From SIG452 sp045631485 (GTDB taxonomy: Bacteria > Bacillota > Clostridia > UMGS1840), in NCBI GenBank assembly GCA_045631485.1, contig JAZQUU010000023.1, positions 1-63,707 on the forward strand: 63,707 nt of DNA, read 5' to 3'. Of the stretch, positions 36,412-44,639 are shown one piece after another; within the stretch, counting starts at the first letter, position 1, and every line of letters begins with the position of its first letter. Under the pieces are notes generated by a model. That model was not told the origin of the DNA, did no database searches, and saw only the letters and a list, made by a program, of their open reading frames with translations. The translations under genes and the position numbers were made by a program.

Positions 36412-36441
36412 AAAAAAGCTGACAATCGTCAGCTTTTTTTT
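36412..36441. terminator. Bidirectional terminator overlapping the LysR stop codon
   Basis: AAAAAGCTGAC-AATC-GTCAGCTTTTT between convergent genes. On the minus strand the TGA stop of the LysR gene (36429-36431) lies inside the stem, and its last codons (K-K-S) are made from the A-run. Confidence 0.85.
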
Positions 36442-37310
36442 CGTATCAGTTCCAAAAAGGCTTCTGCGGCGTGGGAGAGGGGATTGTGACGAAGATAGGC
36501 ACAACCGATGGAGCGTTCTTTTAAAGGCGGTTCCACATTCATCACCTTGACGGAGCCGTTTTGGAGGCTTTCCTCGGAGAATTCCTTCACCACGCAGGAA
36601 ACGCCCAGGTGAATGGAGGCAAACCGAAGCAGTAAATCGTGTACCGCAATCTCAATTTTTGGGGAGAGGGTAATTTTTGATTTTTTAAATTCTTTCTCCA
36701 CAAATTTTCGGGAGGTGGAATTGGGTTCCAATAAAATCAGCGGTTGCTCCGCCATTTCTTTTCGGGAATAGGAATCTTTTACGGGAAAATCGGGACCGCA
36801 CACAAACACATCATGAATGGTGAGGCAAGGTTCCACCGTTAATTCTTCATCGGAAATGGGCAGGTTGACAAATGCAAGTTCTGCCTTTCCTTCTTTCACA
36901 TACTGCACCAGCTTGGCAGAATAAGAGTTGGTCATTTCAATACGGATATCGGGATAAAGGGTATGAAATTCCTCCAGATAGGGCAATAAATAATGTGTAG
37001 TGATGGTGTCCCCTGCGGCAATCATCAAAGAGCCTGAGTTCAGGTGATGCAGTTGAGCTAATAACGTTTCCCCCTGGGTGATGGAAAAAAGGGCGTTATC
37101 CACTTTAGGCAGGAGCAATTTTCCTTCACGGGTCAGGGTAACACCTCTTCGGGAACGAACAAACAACTGGGTATTTAAATCGGACTCCAACTGCTGAATA
37201 CATTGGGAAATTGCAGACTGTGACACAAACAGTTTTTCTGCCGCCGTGGAAAAAGAGCCGTGATGTGCTACTTCTGAGAAGACACGATAGTAATCAAGTT
37301 TGGTATTCAT
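36429..37310 (-). CDS. LysR-family transcriptional regulator
   Basis: 293 residues. N-terminal winged helix with the typical FSEVAHHGSFSTAAEKLFVSQ and SQSAISQCIQQLE recognition region, then a periplasmic-binding-like effector domain (from about residue 90). It is divergent from the CofE-like gene with 135 bases between them, the usual arrangement when a LysR protein controls its neighbour. GAGGTG precedes the ATG at 37310. The effector is unknown. Confidence 0.93.
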   Translation of the reverse strand: MNTKLDYYRVFSEVAHHGSFSTAAEKLFVSQSAISQCIQQLESDLNTQLFVRSRRGVTLTREGKLLLPKVDNALFSITQGETLLAQLHHLNSGSLMIAAGDTITTHYLLPYLEEFHTLYPDIRIEMTNSYSAKLVQYVKEGKAELAFVNLPISDEELTVEPCLTIHDVFVCGPDFPVKDSYSRKEMAEQPLILLEPNSTSRKFVEKEFKKSKITLSPKIEIAVHDLLLRFASIHLGVSCVVKEFSEESLQNGSVKVMNVEPPLKERSIGCAYLRHNPLSHAAEAFLELIRKKS

Positions 37311-37349
37311 ATATAAGCACCTCTTATCACTGATGTAAGAATTATCTGC

Positions 37350-37378
37350 TTTACTAATGGAATCATTTGTATTATAAT
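37350..37378 (+). promoter_or_regulatory. Promoter of the CofE-like gene
   Basis: TTTACT (37350-37355), 17-base spacer, TATAAT (37373-37378), in the LysR/CofE-like divergent region. Confidence 0.75.
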
Positions 37379-37445
37379 AAAGATAGTGAAAAATGTCAAG
37401 TATGTTTTTTAAAATACAAAACAGACAACAGTTAGGAGAATTGTT

Positions 37446-38636
37446 ATGGAAAGAAAAGTCGGCACAGTATCCCGTGGGATTCGTTGTCCCATTATCCGCG
37501 AAGGAGACGATATTGCATCCATCGTGGTAAACAGCGTAATTGAAGCGGCAGAGGCAGAAGGATTTGCTCTGCGTGACCGTGATGTTGTTGCAGTGACCGA
37601 ATCTGTGGTAGCTCGTTCTCAGGGGAACTACGCTTCCGTGGATGCCATTGCAAAAGACGTGAAAAATAAATTAGGCGGCGAAACCATCGGGGTAATTTTC
37701 CCCATCTTAAGCCGTAACCGTTTTGCAATCTGCTTAAAGGGGATTGCAATGGGCGCAAAAAAAGTTGTGTTGATGTTAAACTACCCCAGCGATGAAGTGG
37801 GCAACGCTTTGGTTTCTTTAGACCAGCTGGATGAAGCGGGCATCAATCCCTACACCGACGTGTTAACCGAAGCAAAATACAGAGAATTATTCGGCGAAAA
37901 CCTCCATCCCTTCACCGGTGTGGACTATGTGAAATACTACGGTGACTTAATCCGTTCCGTTGGTGCGGAAGCAGAAATCGTGTTGGCAAATGACCCCAGA
38001 GCCATCTTAAAATTTGCAGATTGCGTATTAAATTGCGATATTCATAGCCGTGCTCGTACCAAACGTATCTTAAAAGCGGCAGGTGCAAAATGTGTGGTTG
38101 GTTTGGACGAAATCTTAACCGAAAGCGTTGACGGTAGCGGTTACAACGAAAACTACGGTCTGCTCGGTTCCAACAAATCCACCGAAGATACCATCAAATT
38201 ATTCCCCCATACCTGCTTTGATATGGTGGAAGGTATGCAGAAACAGTTCAAAGAACGTACCGGTAAAAACATTGAAGTAATGGTATATGGTGACGGTGCA
38301 TTCAAAGATCCCGTTGGTCACATCTGGGAACTGGCTGACCCGGTTGTTTCTCCTGCATACACCAAAGGTCTGGAAGGCACTCCCAACGAACTGAAATTAA
38401 AATATTTAGCAGATAACGATTTTGCAGATTTAAAAGGTGATGAGCTGAAAAAAGCCATCGAAAATGCAATCCGTCAGAAAGACAGTGATCTAGTTGGAAA
38501 TATGGCTTCTCAGGGTACCACTCCGAGACGTCTGACCGACTTGATTGGCTCTTTGTGTGACTTAACCAGCGGTTCCGGAGACAAAGGCACTCCTGTGATT
38601 TTGGTACAAGGGTACTTCGATAACTTAACCGACTAA
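37446..38636 (+). CDS. Coenzyme F420-0:L-glutamate ligase-like protein (CofE domain)
   Basis: 396 residues. The N-terminal third has the CofE-type pattern RGIRCPIIREGDDI, DRDVVAVTESVVARSQG and later HSRARTKRILKAAGAKCVVG; the middle ends with MVYGDGAFKDPVGHIWELADP. True CofE adds glutamate to coenzyme F420. Many Clostridia carry this longer protein without other F420 genes and its substrate is unknown, so an alternative amide ligase is inferred. TTAGGAG precedes the ATG. The neighbour LysR gene is its likely regulator. Confidence 0.85.
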   Translation: MERKVGTVSRGIRCPIIREGDDIASIVVNSVIEAAEAEGFALRDRDVVAVTESVVARSQGNYASVDAIAKDVKNKLGGETIGVIFPILSRNRFAICLKGIAMGAKKVVLMLNYPSDEVGNALVSLDQLDEAGINPYTDVLTEAKYRELFGENLHPFTGVDYVKYYGDLIRSVGAEAEIVLANDPRAILKFADCVLNCDIHSRARTKRILKAAGAKCVVGLDEILTESVDGSGYNENYGLLGSNKSTEDTIKLFPHTCFDMVEGMQKQFKERTGKNIEVMVYGDGAFKDPVGHIWELADPVVSPAYTKGLEGTPNELKLKYLADNDFADLKGDELKKAIENAIRQKDSDLVGNMASQGTTPRRLTDLIGSLCDLTSGSGDKGTPVILVQGYFDNLTD

Positions 38637-38645
38637 TAGCTTGAT

Positions 38646-38807
38646 AAAATGGCGCAGAGCAAGCAAACCTCATCACTCGGCGTACAAATTGTACGCCGTC
38701 GGATAACCCCTGCGGGTTCGGTTTGTTTCCTCTGCGCCATTTTCTCTGCGCTTAGGTGAGTAATCGGTAAAGGCAGAGCAAGCAAACCACATTGCTTGGC
38801 GTGCAAA
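38646..38807. repeat. Structured palindromic element with a partial second copy
   Basis: Arms 38646-38669 and 38720-38743 form a 24-base-pair stem (one C-C mismatch, one G-T). Inside lie two smaller hairpins: CGGCGTAC-loop-GTACGCCG (38678-38698) and AACCC-CTGC-GGGTT (38705-38718), giving a three-way junction. The motif GCAGAGCAAGCAAACC of the left arm recurs at 38773-38788, followed again by a GGCGTRCAAA segment (38798-38807). It looks like a non-coding repeat or small mobile palindrome; function unknown. Confidence 0.7.
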
Positions 38808-38820
38808 CTAATCTGTGAAT

Positions 38821-38858
38821 AAAAAATGACAATACTGTAACAAGTATTGTCATTTTTT
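38821..38858 (+). promoter_or_regulatory. Perfect hairpin overlapping the promoter of the oxidoreductase gene
   Basis: AAAAAATGACAATACT-GTAACA-AGTATTGTCATTTTTT, 16-base perfect arms with a 6-base loop. Its right arm contains the -35 element TTGTCA of the downstream promoter. It may be a terminator for the upstream gene, an operator, or both. A close copy lies at 40080-40114. Confidence 0.75.
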
Positions 38859-38875
38859 GTTTTGTGTGATATACT
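38847..38875 (+). promoter_or_regulatory. Promoter of the Gfo/Idh/MocA gene
   Basis: TTGTCA (38847-38852), 17-base spacer, TATACT (38870-38875). Confidence 0.7.
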
Positions 38876-38907
38876 GAAGCTACCAATTTCAACGAGGTGA
38901 TTTGACA

Positions 38908-40053
38908 ATGAAAAAAATAGGAATTATCGGCTTTGGAGGACGGATTCAGTCTCTTGTGATTAATGAGTTCGGTTACTATCCCGAGCTTCAGATTGTGGCG
39001 ATTGCGGATGCGGATTTACAAGGTGCCAAAGAACGTGCTGAAAATACCAAAAATTTAGATGCAACCAAGGTAACCTTTTATGAAAAAGGGGAAGAAATGC
39101 TGGATAAGGAAGAGTTAGACGGCGTTTTTGTGGGTACCCGTTGTAACTTACATAAACAATATGCAATGGAAGTGTTAAAGAGAAACATTCCTTTGTTTTT
39201 GGAAAAACCCGTGGTAATCACCCTGGAAGATTACTGCGAATTAAAAGAAGCGGTGGACACTTATAAAGGTATTGGGATGACTTCTTTCCCTCTTCGTTTG
39301 ACCGAAATTCTGCAGAAAGTGAAAGAAATCTATGATAGCGGTGCTTTGGGTACCTTGTCTCAGATTCAGGCATATAACAATGTGCCCTACGGCAGAGTGT
39401 ATTATAAATATTGGTATCGTGACGAAAGCATCACCGGCGGTCTGTTTTTGCAGAAAGCAACCCACGATTTGGATTATATCAATTATGTGTTGGGAAAACA
39501 GCCTGTGGAAATCTGTGCCATGGAATCCAAAATGGTTTATAAGGGGGATAAGCCTGCCGATTTAAAATGCGAAAACTGTCCCGAATATGAAACCTGCTAC
39601 GAAAGCACCAAGGTGATTGCCGAGCAGGCAAATGACGCTCCTTTCGGCGAATACTGCTCCTACGGGGAAGATGTGGGCAATCACGACAGTGCTACCATTA
39701 TGATGCAGTACGAAGACGGTCTGCACGCCGTATATACCCAGAATTTCGTGGCAAGAAAAGAAGCAGGCAGACGTGGTATGCGAATGATCGGGCAGAAAGC
39801 AACCCTGGAATTTGACTGGACTACCAATGAAATCAAATTCTTTCCTCACGATAAAAACACGGTGGAGCATATTATGGTGCGTCCCAAAGCAGGTGGTGGA
39901 CACGGCGGCGGAGATAATATTTTAATCCGTGATTTTGCCGCAATTTTAAACGGTGATACCTCCCGTTCCAGCTTATATGACGGTCTGCAGAGTGCATACC
40001 TTTGCCTAAAAGCAAAAGAATCTGCAAAAACACATCAGTTTATCAAACTGTAA
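38908..40053 (+). CDS. Gfo/Idh/MocA-family oxidoreductase with a cysteine cluster
   Basis: 381 residues from ATG 38908, 7 bases after GAGGTGA. N-terminal Rossmann fold IGIIGFGGRIQ, VAIADADLQGAKERA, the GTRCNLHKQYAMEVLKRN segment and FLEKPVV, followed by the C-terminal beta sheet domain. The conserved catalytic region is KATHDLDYINYVLG. A C-x2-C-x5-C insert (KCENCPEYETC) and a later EYCSYGEDVGNHDS segment sit in the C-terminal domain and could bind metal. These enzymes oxidise or epimerise sugars and inositols with NAD(P); the substrate is unknown. Confidence 0.9.
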   Translation: MKKIGIIGFGGRIQSLVINEFGYYPELQIVAIADADLQGAKERAENTKNLDATKVTFYEKGEEMLDKEELDGVFVGTRCNLHKQYAMEVLKRNIPLFLEKPVVITLEDYCELKEAVDTYKGIGMTSFPLRLTEILQKVKEIYDSGALGTLSQIQAYNNVPYGRVYYKYWYRDESITGGLFLQKATHDLDYINYVLGKQPVEICAMESKMVYKGDKPADLKCENCPEYETCYESTKVIAEQANDAPFGEYCSYGEDVGNHDSATIMMQYEDGLHAVYTQNFVARKEAGRRGMRMIGQKATLEFDWTTNEIKFFPHDKNTVEHIMVRPKAGGGHGGGDNILIRDFAAILNGDTSRSSLYDGLQSAYLCLKAKESAKTHQFIKL

Positions 40054-40079
40054 TATCAAAAAAATCAAATATAACAAAA

Positions 40080-40131
40080 AAAAGACAACACCGTAACAAG
40101 TATTGTCATTTTTTAAATTTTGTGGTATAAC
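40080..40131 (+). promoter_or_regulatory. Hairpin/promoter module of the DUF3048 gene
   Basis: Copy of the module at 38825-38875: GACAACAC-CGTAACAA-GTATTGTC (imperfect hairpin) with -35 TTGTCA (40103-40108), 17-base spacer and TATAAC (40126-40131). Confidence 0.65.
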
Positions 40132-40170
40132 AACAGTAGGAACAAACCCAAAAAGAAAGGTTGATGAAAA

Positions 40171-41193
40171 ATGAAACGAATCTTATCCTTTGTTGCAATG
40201 ATGTTGGCAGTTGCTCTGCTTGCAGGTTGTTCCGGAGGAACTTCCGGCGCACCGTCTCCCACTGCAACTCCTGCACCCACGCCGGAGCCGACACCCTCGC
40301 TCGAGGAAATCTTTTTGGATACTTATATTAACACCAATGAACGTCCCATTGCCGTGATGATTGATAATGACGATAAAAATGCCCGTCCTCACGCAGGTTT
40401 GGATGAAGCATATTTGGTGTATGAAATGAATGTGGAAGGCGGTTCCACCCGTTTTATGGCATTGTATCGCAATGCGGATACCGAAAAAATCGGTCCCGTT
40501 CGTTCCTCTCGTCACTACTTTTTGGATTATGTAATGGAAAATGACGCCATTTATACCCATTTTGGTTGGAGCCCGCAGGCGATTTCCGATATTTCTGCTT
40601 ACGGCATCAATAAAATCAACGGCGTTCTGGGAGAAGACGGAGACATCTTCTGGAGAGAAGAAAAATTCAAAGGTGACTGGCATAGTGCCTACACCTCTAT
40701 TGCAAAAATCAAAGCAAAAGCAGAGAAAAAATCTTTTGCGGATACGACCGAACGTAAAAATGGGCTTTCCTATGCAACCGCATACTTTACTCCCGATTCC
40801 CAGCTGGAAGCAAACACCGTTTATTTAAACTACTCGGGCAGATATAAAACTTCCTACGTCTATAATCCCGAAACCAAATTGTATGAAAAACAGATTTTCT
40901 CCGCTCCTCACGTATTGCAAAACGGGAAAACCGTTACCTTTAAAAACGTGATTGTGCAGTTGGTAGGTGTTACCGCATTCGGAGATGGTACCGACCGCAG
41001 AAATCTGCTCAATACAGGCAGCGGAAAAGGTTACTACATTACCGATGGCGTGTATGAAGAAATCACCTGGCATAAGCCATCCCGTCGGGAAAATACTACC
41101 TATAAAAAAGCAGACGGGACTCCGCTTCAGATTAATCCCGGGAAAACCATTATCAATCTGATTGACCCTGTAACGGGCGTGCAGTTTGAATAA
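40171..41193 (+). CDS. DUF3048 domain lipoprotein (YerB-like)
   Basis: 340 residues. Signal peptide with lipobox LLAGC (Cys near residue 20), a Pro/Thr linker (SPTATPAPTPEPTPS), then DUF3048: NERPIAVMIDNDDKNARPHAGL, YLVYEMNVEGGSTRFMALYRN, IGPVRSSRHYFLDY and HFGWSPQA, ending with the second half LNTGSGKGYYITDGVYEEITW and IVNL-like strands. It is expected to be anchored to the outer face of the membrane. YerB-type proteins have no settled function. It is followed closely by the DUF1294 gene. Confidence 0.92.
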   Translation: MKRILSFVAMMLAVALLAGCSGGTSGAPSPTATPAPTPEPTPSLEEIFLDTYINTNERPIAVMIDNDDKNARPHAGLDEAYLVYEMNVEGGSTRFMALYRNADTEKIGPVRSSRHYFLDYVMENDAIYTHFGWSPQAISDISAYGINKINGVLGEDGDIFWREEKFKGDWHSAYTSIAKIKAKAEKKSFADTTERKNGLSYATAYFTPDSQLEANTVYLNYSGRYKTSYVYNPETKLYEKQIFSAPHVLQNGKTVTFKNVIVQLVGVTAFGDGTDRRNLLNTGSGKGYYITDGVYEEITWHKPSRRENTTYKKADGTPLQINPGKTIINLIDPVTGVQFE

Positions 41194-41212
41194 GTTTTCG
41201 GAGGAGATACAA

Positions 41213-41473
41213 ATGCTTTATTCCGGGATGATGATATGGAACGCTTTGGTGTTCTTCCTTTACGGATGGGATAAGCTTTGTGCCAAGCAACATTGGCGCA
41301 GGATTCCCGAAAGTGTGTTGATTGGAACTGCATTTTTTGCAGGAGCATTCGGCGCTATGTTTGGGATGGTGGTGTGGAATCACAAAACATCAAAGCCAAA
41401 GTTTCGTTTTTTGGTGCCGTTATTATTGGTGGCACAACTTGTGCTTTTATGGTTGGCTTCCAAATCGTTTTGA
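41213..41473 (+). CDS. DUF1294 small membrane protein
   Basis: 86 residues from the ATG at 41213 with GGAGGAG just upstream; the longer frame from 41186 overlaps the previous gene. Three hydrophobic segments and the family pattern LYGWDKLCAKQHWRRIPE, FAGAFGAMFGMVVWNHKTSKPKF. DUF1294 proteins are inner-membrane proteins of unknown function. Probably in one unit with the lipoprotein. Confidence 0.9.
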   Translation: MLYSGMMIWNALVFFLYGWDKLCAKQHWRRIPESVLIGTAFFAGAFGAMFGMVVWNHKTSKPKFRFLVPLLLVAQLVLLWLASKSF

Positions 41474-41475
41474 TG

Positions 41476-41512
41476 AAAAAAGACCGTATTTTTGGACAAA
41501 TACGGTCTTTTT
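41476..41512. terminator. Bidirectional terminator
   Basis: AAAAAAGACCGTATTT / AAATACGGTCTTTTT stem between the convergent DUF1294 and mannosyltransferase genes. Confidence 0.9.
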
Positions 41513-41514
41513 GT

Positions 41515-42735
41515 TTACATAATGGATTCGCCTCTTAACCAAAGCTTGGTGTATATCAGGCAGAGAATCAGACTGACGAAAATAATCAGATAGCGAATAT
41601 ACTTGTTTTTGGTAGCGGAAAAAATAATAAATAAAGGAAGACAGGCGCACATATAACGGGAACCGCTAATGAGCCATCCGTGGGTGTAACAGGTGAAAAT
41701 ATAGGCACCGGTATAAACCAGATATTCTGTGCGGACTTTTTTATAAACCCCGTAAAAAATACTGAGGGTTCCCACGAAAAACAGAACAAGTTGAGGGGTA
41801 TAAATCATGGGAGCAAGACCGGGATATGCCAAAGCCATATTGTGGCAGTAACTTAGGGTTTCACCGAACCATTGTGCTTTGTTGTACCAGGGAGCAGCTG
41901 CCTGAAATTCCAAGTATTGGAACCAGTTTCCAAACATCATTTTGTTCATCAGAAGATAAACAAAGAAACCAAGCGGAATCACCAGAGCTGCCAATAATTC
42001 TTTCCAATGGAATTGTTTCTTTTTTAAAAAATCAGACACCACGGGAATTAAGGCACAGACAAATAAGATTACGCCTTGTGTTCTGGAAAGACAAGCTAAA
42101 AATCCCGTGATTGCTATCCATAGCGGTTTTTTAGTTCGGATAAAATACAAACACAATACGGTGGTGAGTAAGAATACGCTTTCGGTGAAAATGGCACTAT
42201 AAAACATACTAAACGGAGCCACAATCATCAGGAGAAGTCCGCAAAACGATTGTTCTTCGGTGTAATCCAATCGCAACAACTCATAAAACACACAGGCTGC
42301 CGCCATAAATGCCAGATTGGAAACCACTATGCCGCTGATAAAATAATTGCCGAAAAACACATTGAAAATTTTTATCAAAAGCGGGTAGGGGGGATAGAAT
42401 ACAATCAGTTTTGCCTGCTCACCCACGGCGGTATAGCCGTGTTCTGCCAGGTACAGATAATGGGGAGCATCCCCGGAACTTTCAAAAATCTGACGAATCA
42501 TTTCGGAGAACGGAATATTTTTGTCGGTGAGACAGTACCCGATCAGGTAAATAATCCACCGTATCGCCAGAGTTGAAATCCCAATCCAAATCCATTTTTT
42601 AAAGTCGATTTTGTGTTCGGGTGCTTGTTTCTTTTTGGAGGGGAGCTCCTGCTTTTCTTTCAAAAAAGCAATGAACACGAAAATTCCTGCCAAAATCAGT
42701 AAACACGAGCCGAAAATATTAAAAAATTCTGCCAT
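41515..42735 (-). CDS. PIG-V/GT-C-like integral membrane mannosyltransferase
   Basis: About 406 residues with around ten transmembrane helices. A lumenal acidic loop, SSGDAPHYLYLAEHGYT, is like the catalytic WDxxHYxxIAxxGY loop of PIG-V and related GT-C enzymes; FYPPYPLLIK, FSMFYSAIFTESVFLL, CLSRTQG and a late SGSRYMCACLPLF are also typical. It would use a polyprenyl-phosphate sugar to glycosylate an extracytoplasmic acceptor. The start is ATG 42735 at a good distance from AAGGAG; GTG and ATG codons at 42744 and 42741 are closer and less likely. Acceptor unknown. Confidence 0.8.
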   Translation of the reverse strand: MAEFFNIFGSCLLILAGIFVFIAFLKEKQELPSKKKQAPEHKIDFKKWIWIGISTLAIRWIIYLIGYCLTDKNIPFSEMIRQIFESSGDAPHYLYLAEHGYTAVGEQAKLIVFYPPYPLLIKIFNVFFGNYFISGIVVSNLAFMAAACVFYELLRLDYTEEQSFCGLLLMIVAPFSMFYSAIFTESVFLLTTVLCLYFIRTKKPLWIAITGFLACLSRTQGVILFVCALIPVVSDFLKKKQFHWKELLAALVIPLGFFVYLLMNKMMFGNWFQYLEFQAAAPWYNKAQWFGETLSYCHNMALAYPGLAPMIYTPQLVLFFVGTLSIFYGVYKKVRTEYLVYTGAYIFTCYTHGWLISGSRYMCACLPLFIIFSATKNKYIRYLIIFVSLILCLIYTKLWLRGESIM

Positions 42736-42858
42736 AAACATCACTCCTTTTTTTGAGTAAAAGCAAGAACTTTTTTCATTATATCCTAAAAAATTACAGA
42801 TTGCAAGTTTTATTTTTTATCCCCCGAAAAAGATAAGTGTAAAATCCTGAGAAAAAAC

Positions 42859-42887
42859 TTGAAATATATTCACTGATATGATATAAT
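42859..42887 (+). promoter_or_regulatory. Promoter of the ApgM-PsiE-YitT-SDR-YhcH operon
   Basis: TTGAAA (42859-42864), 17-base spacer, TATAAT (42882-42887) with extended -10 TG. Confidence 0.85.
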
Positions 42888-42951
42888 ATAAAAGAGTATT
42901 AACCCAAAAATACCAAATATGAAACTGACAGAAGAATATGGGGGACAAAAA

Positions 42952-44160
42952 ATGAAATATGTAGTATTTTTATGTGACGGGATGGCAGACCGAAAGATTA
43001 GTGACTTTGAAAATAAAACACCTCTCGAGGCAGCACATACCCCCAATATGGATCAATATTCCAAAAAAGCAATTTTAGGCACCTTAAAAACTGTGCCCGA
43101 GCATTTATCACCGGGAAGCGATGTTTGTAACCTTTCGGTGATGGGCTACGATTCCGATTTGTATTATACGGGCCGTTCTCCTCTGGAGGCGGCAAGCATC
43201 GGCGTTACCTTAGCAGATAATGAAACCTCGTTTCGTGCCAACCTGGTAACGCTTTCGGGGGAAGGGGATTATGAGGATTTGGTGATGGAGGATTATTCCG
43301 CAGGTGAAATCAAAACCTCGGATGCCAAACAAATCATCGAAGATTTAATGCCCGTTATCAATGATGAAATGACCAAGCTTTATGCAGGCATTTCCTATCG
43401 TCATCTTTTGGTAATGAGCGATAAAACCGTGGACGGAAAACTGACTCCGCCGCACGATATTTCCAAACGCCCCGTGAAAGAATATCTTCCCAAGGATGAG
43501 AAGATTCTTTCTTTAATGAAAAAAAGCTATGAATTTTTAAAGACTCATCCCTACAATCTGGAAAGAATCAAGCAAGGGAAAAAGCCTGCCTCTTCCATCT
43601 GGGTATGGGGTGCGGGGAAACGCCCCAAAATGGATAGCTTTTCCGAAAAATTCGGCGTAAAAGGCTCTGTGATCAGTGCCGTGGATTTAATTAAGGGTAT
43701 CGGCATTTTAACCGGAATGAATTCCATTGATGTGGAAGGAGTTACCGGAAATATTGATACCAATTTTGACGGTAAGGCGCAAGCTTGTATTGATGCATTG
43801 AAAGCCGGTGACGATTTTGTGTATGTGCACATGGAAGCGCCCGACGAATGCGGTCACCGCTTTGAAGCAGATAACAAAAAGCTTGCCATCGAGCTGATTG
43901 ATGAAAAGGTAATCGGTCCTGTTTGTCGTTATCTGGAGGATTGCGGTGAGGAGTTTGCCATTCTGGTAACGCCCGACCATCCCACTCCCATTGAAACTGG
44001 AACCCATGACCGAGCACCCGTTCCGTTTTTTGCATATTGCTCCAAATACGAAAAAGAGGGCAATATCTATACGGAAGATACTGCAAAGCAAGCAGGCTTT
44101 CATATTGAAAACGGCTACGAACTGATGGGAGAATTTTTGAATTTGAACTTATGGAAATAA
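42952..44160 (+). CDS. Cofactor-independent phosphoglycerate mutase, ApgM-like (proposed homoserine kinase type)
   Basis: 402 residues from ATG 42952 (MKYVVFLCDGMADRKI) after GGGGGA. Alkaline-phosphatase superfamily with DGMAD, LEAAHTPNMD, PGSDVCNLSVMGYD, the nucleophile region, and HMEAPDECGH, TPDHPTP and TGTHDRAPVPF metal motifs. Archaeal ApgM interconverts 2- and 3-phosphoglycerate. Bacterial members of this subgroup have been proposed to act instead as homoserine kinases in threonine synthesis. No threonine gene is adjacent, so the choice stays open. First gene of a five-gene operon. Confidence 0.88.
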   Translation: MKYVVFLCDGMADRKISDFENKTPLEAAHTPNMDQYSKKAILGTLKTVPEHLSPGSDVCNLSVMGYDSDLYYTGRSPLEAASIGVTLADNETSFRANLVTLSGEGDYEDLVMEDYSAGEIKTSDAKQIIEDLMPVINDEMTKLYAGISYRHLLVMSDKTVDGKLTPPHDISKRPVKEYLPKDEKILSLMKKSYEFLKTHPYNLERIKQGKKPASSIWVWGAGKRPKMDSFSEKFGVKGSVISAVDLIKGIGILTGMNSIDVEGVTGNIDTNFDGKAQACIDALKAGDDFVYVHMEAPDECGHRFEADNKKLAIELIDEKVIGPVCRYLEDCGEEFAILVTPDHPTPIETGTHDRAPVPFFAYCSKYEKEGNIYTEDTAKQAGFHIENGYELMGEFLNLNLWK

Positions 44161-44190
44161 GAGAAGACTCATTTCACACGGAGGGATTTT

Positions 44191-44619
44191 ATGAGAAAAA
44201 AACTGCAGGATAAAATGTTTGAGGCGAGCTATTTAATCGAACTGTTTATTTCGCTTTTGGTTGGAATTGCAGTGGTGATTCTCAGCATTCGCACCGTGGT
44301 GGATATGTGTCAGATTTCCTTTTTGGAACACGGCGTGGATTCTTTGGTGGTGGTTCTGGATAAGGCTATCACCTTGGCGATTGGTGCCGAGCTTATCAAA
44401 ATGCTTTGTAAGCACACGCCCGAAACCATTATCGAGGTGTTGGCATTCGCCCTTGCCCGTCAACTGATTGTGGGGCATTCGGCACCCTTGCAAAACCTGA
44501 TTACCGTGGTTGCGATTGCCGTATTGTTTGCCATCAGAAGATTTTTATTGAATCGTCACGATATGGTGGAAACACCTGATGGCTTGGTAGAAATTGACGA
44601 TGGAGAATCTGAAAATTAA
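44191..44619 (+). CDS. PsiE-like membrane protein
   Basis: 142 residues with four hydrophobic helices and the segment IIEVLAFALARQLIVGH, resembling the phosphate-starvation-inducible PsiE family, followed by an acidic tail. The function of the family is unknown. GGAGGG precedes the ATG, 30 bases after the ApgM-like gene. The family call is based on topology and the short ARQLIV motif. Confidence 0.65.
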   Translation: MRKKLQDKMFEASYLIELFISLLVGIAVVILSIRTVVDMCQISFLEHGVDSLVVVLDKAITLAIGAELIKMLCKHTPETIIEVLAFALARQLIVGHSAPLQNLITVVAIAVLFAIRRFLLNRHDMVETPDGLVEIDDGESEN

Positions 44620-44639
44620 CTTTGGAAGGAGCTAATTTA

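Noticed and set aside
38646..38860. CRISPR-like repeats
   Set aside because: Only two partial copies in mixed orientation with strong internal pairing; no regular spacers and no cas genes.
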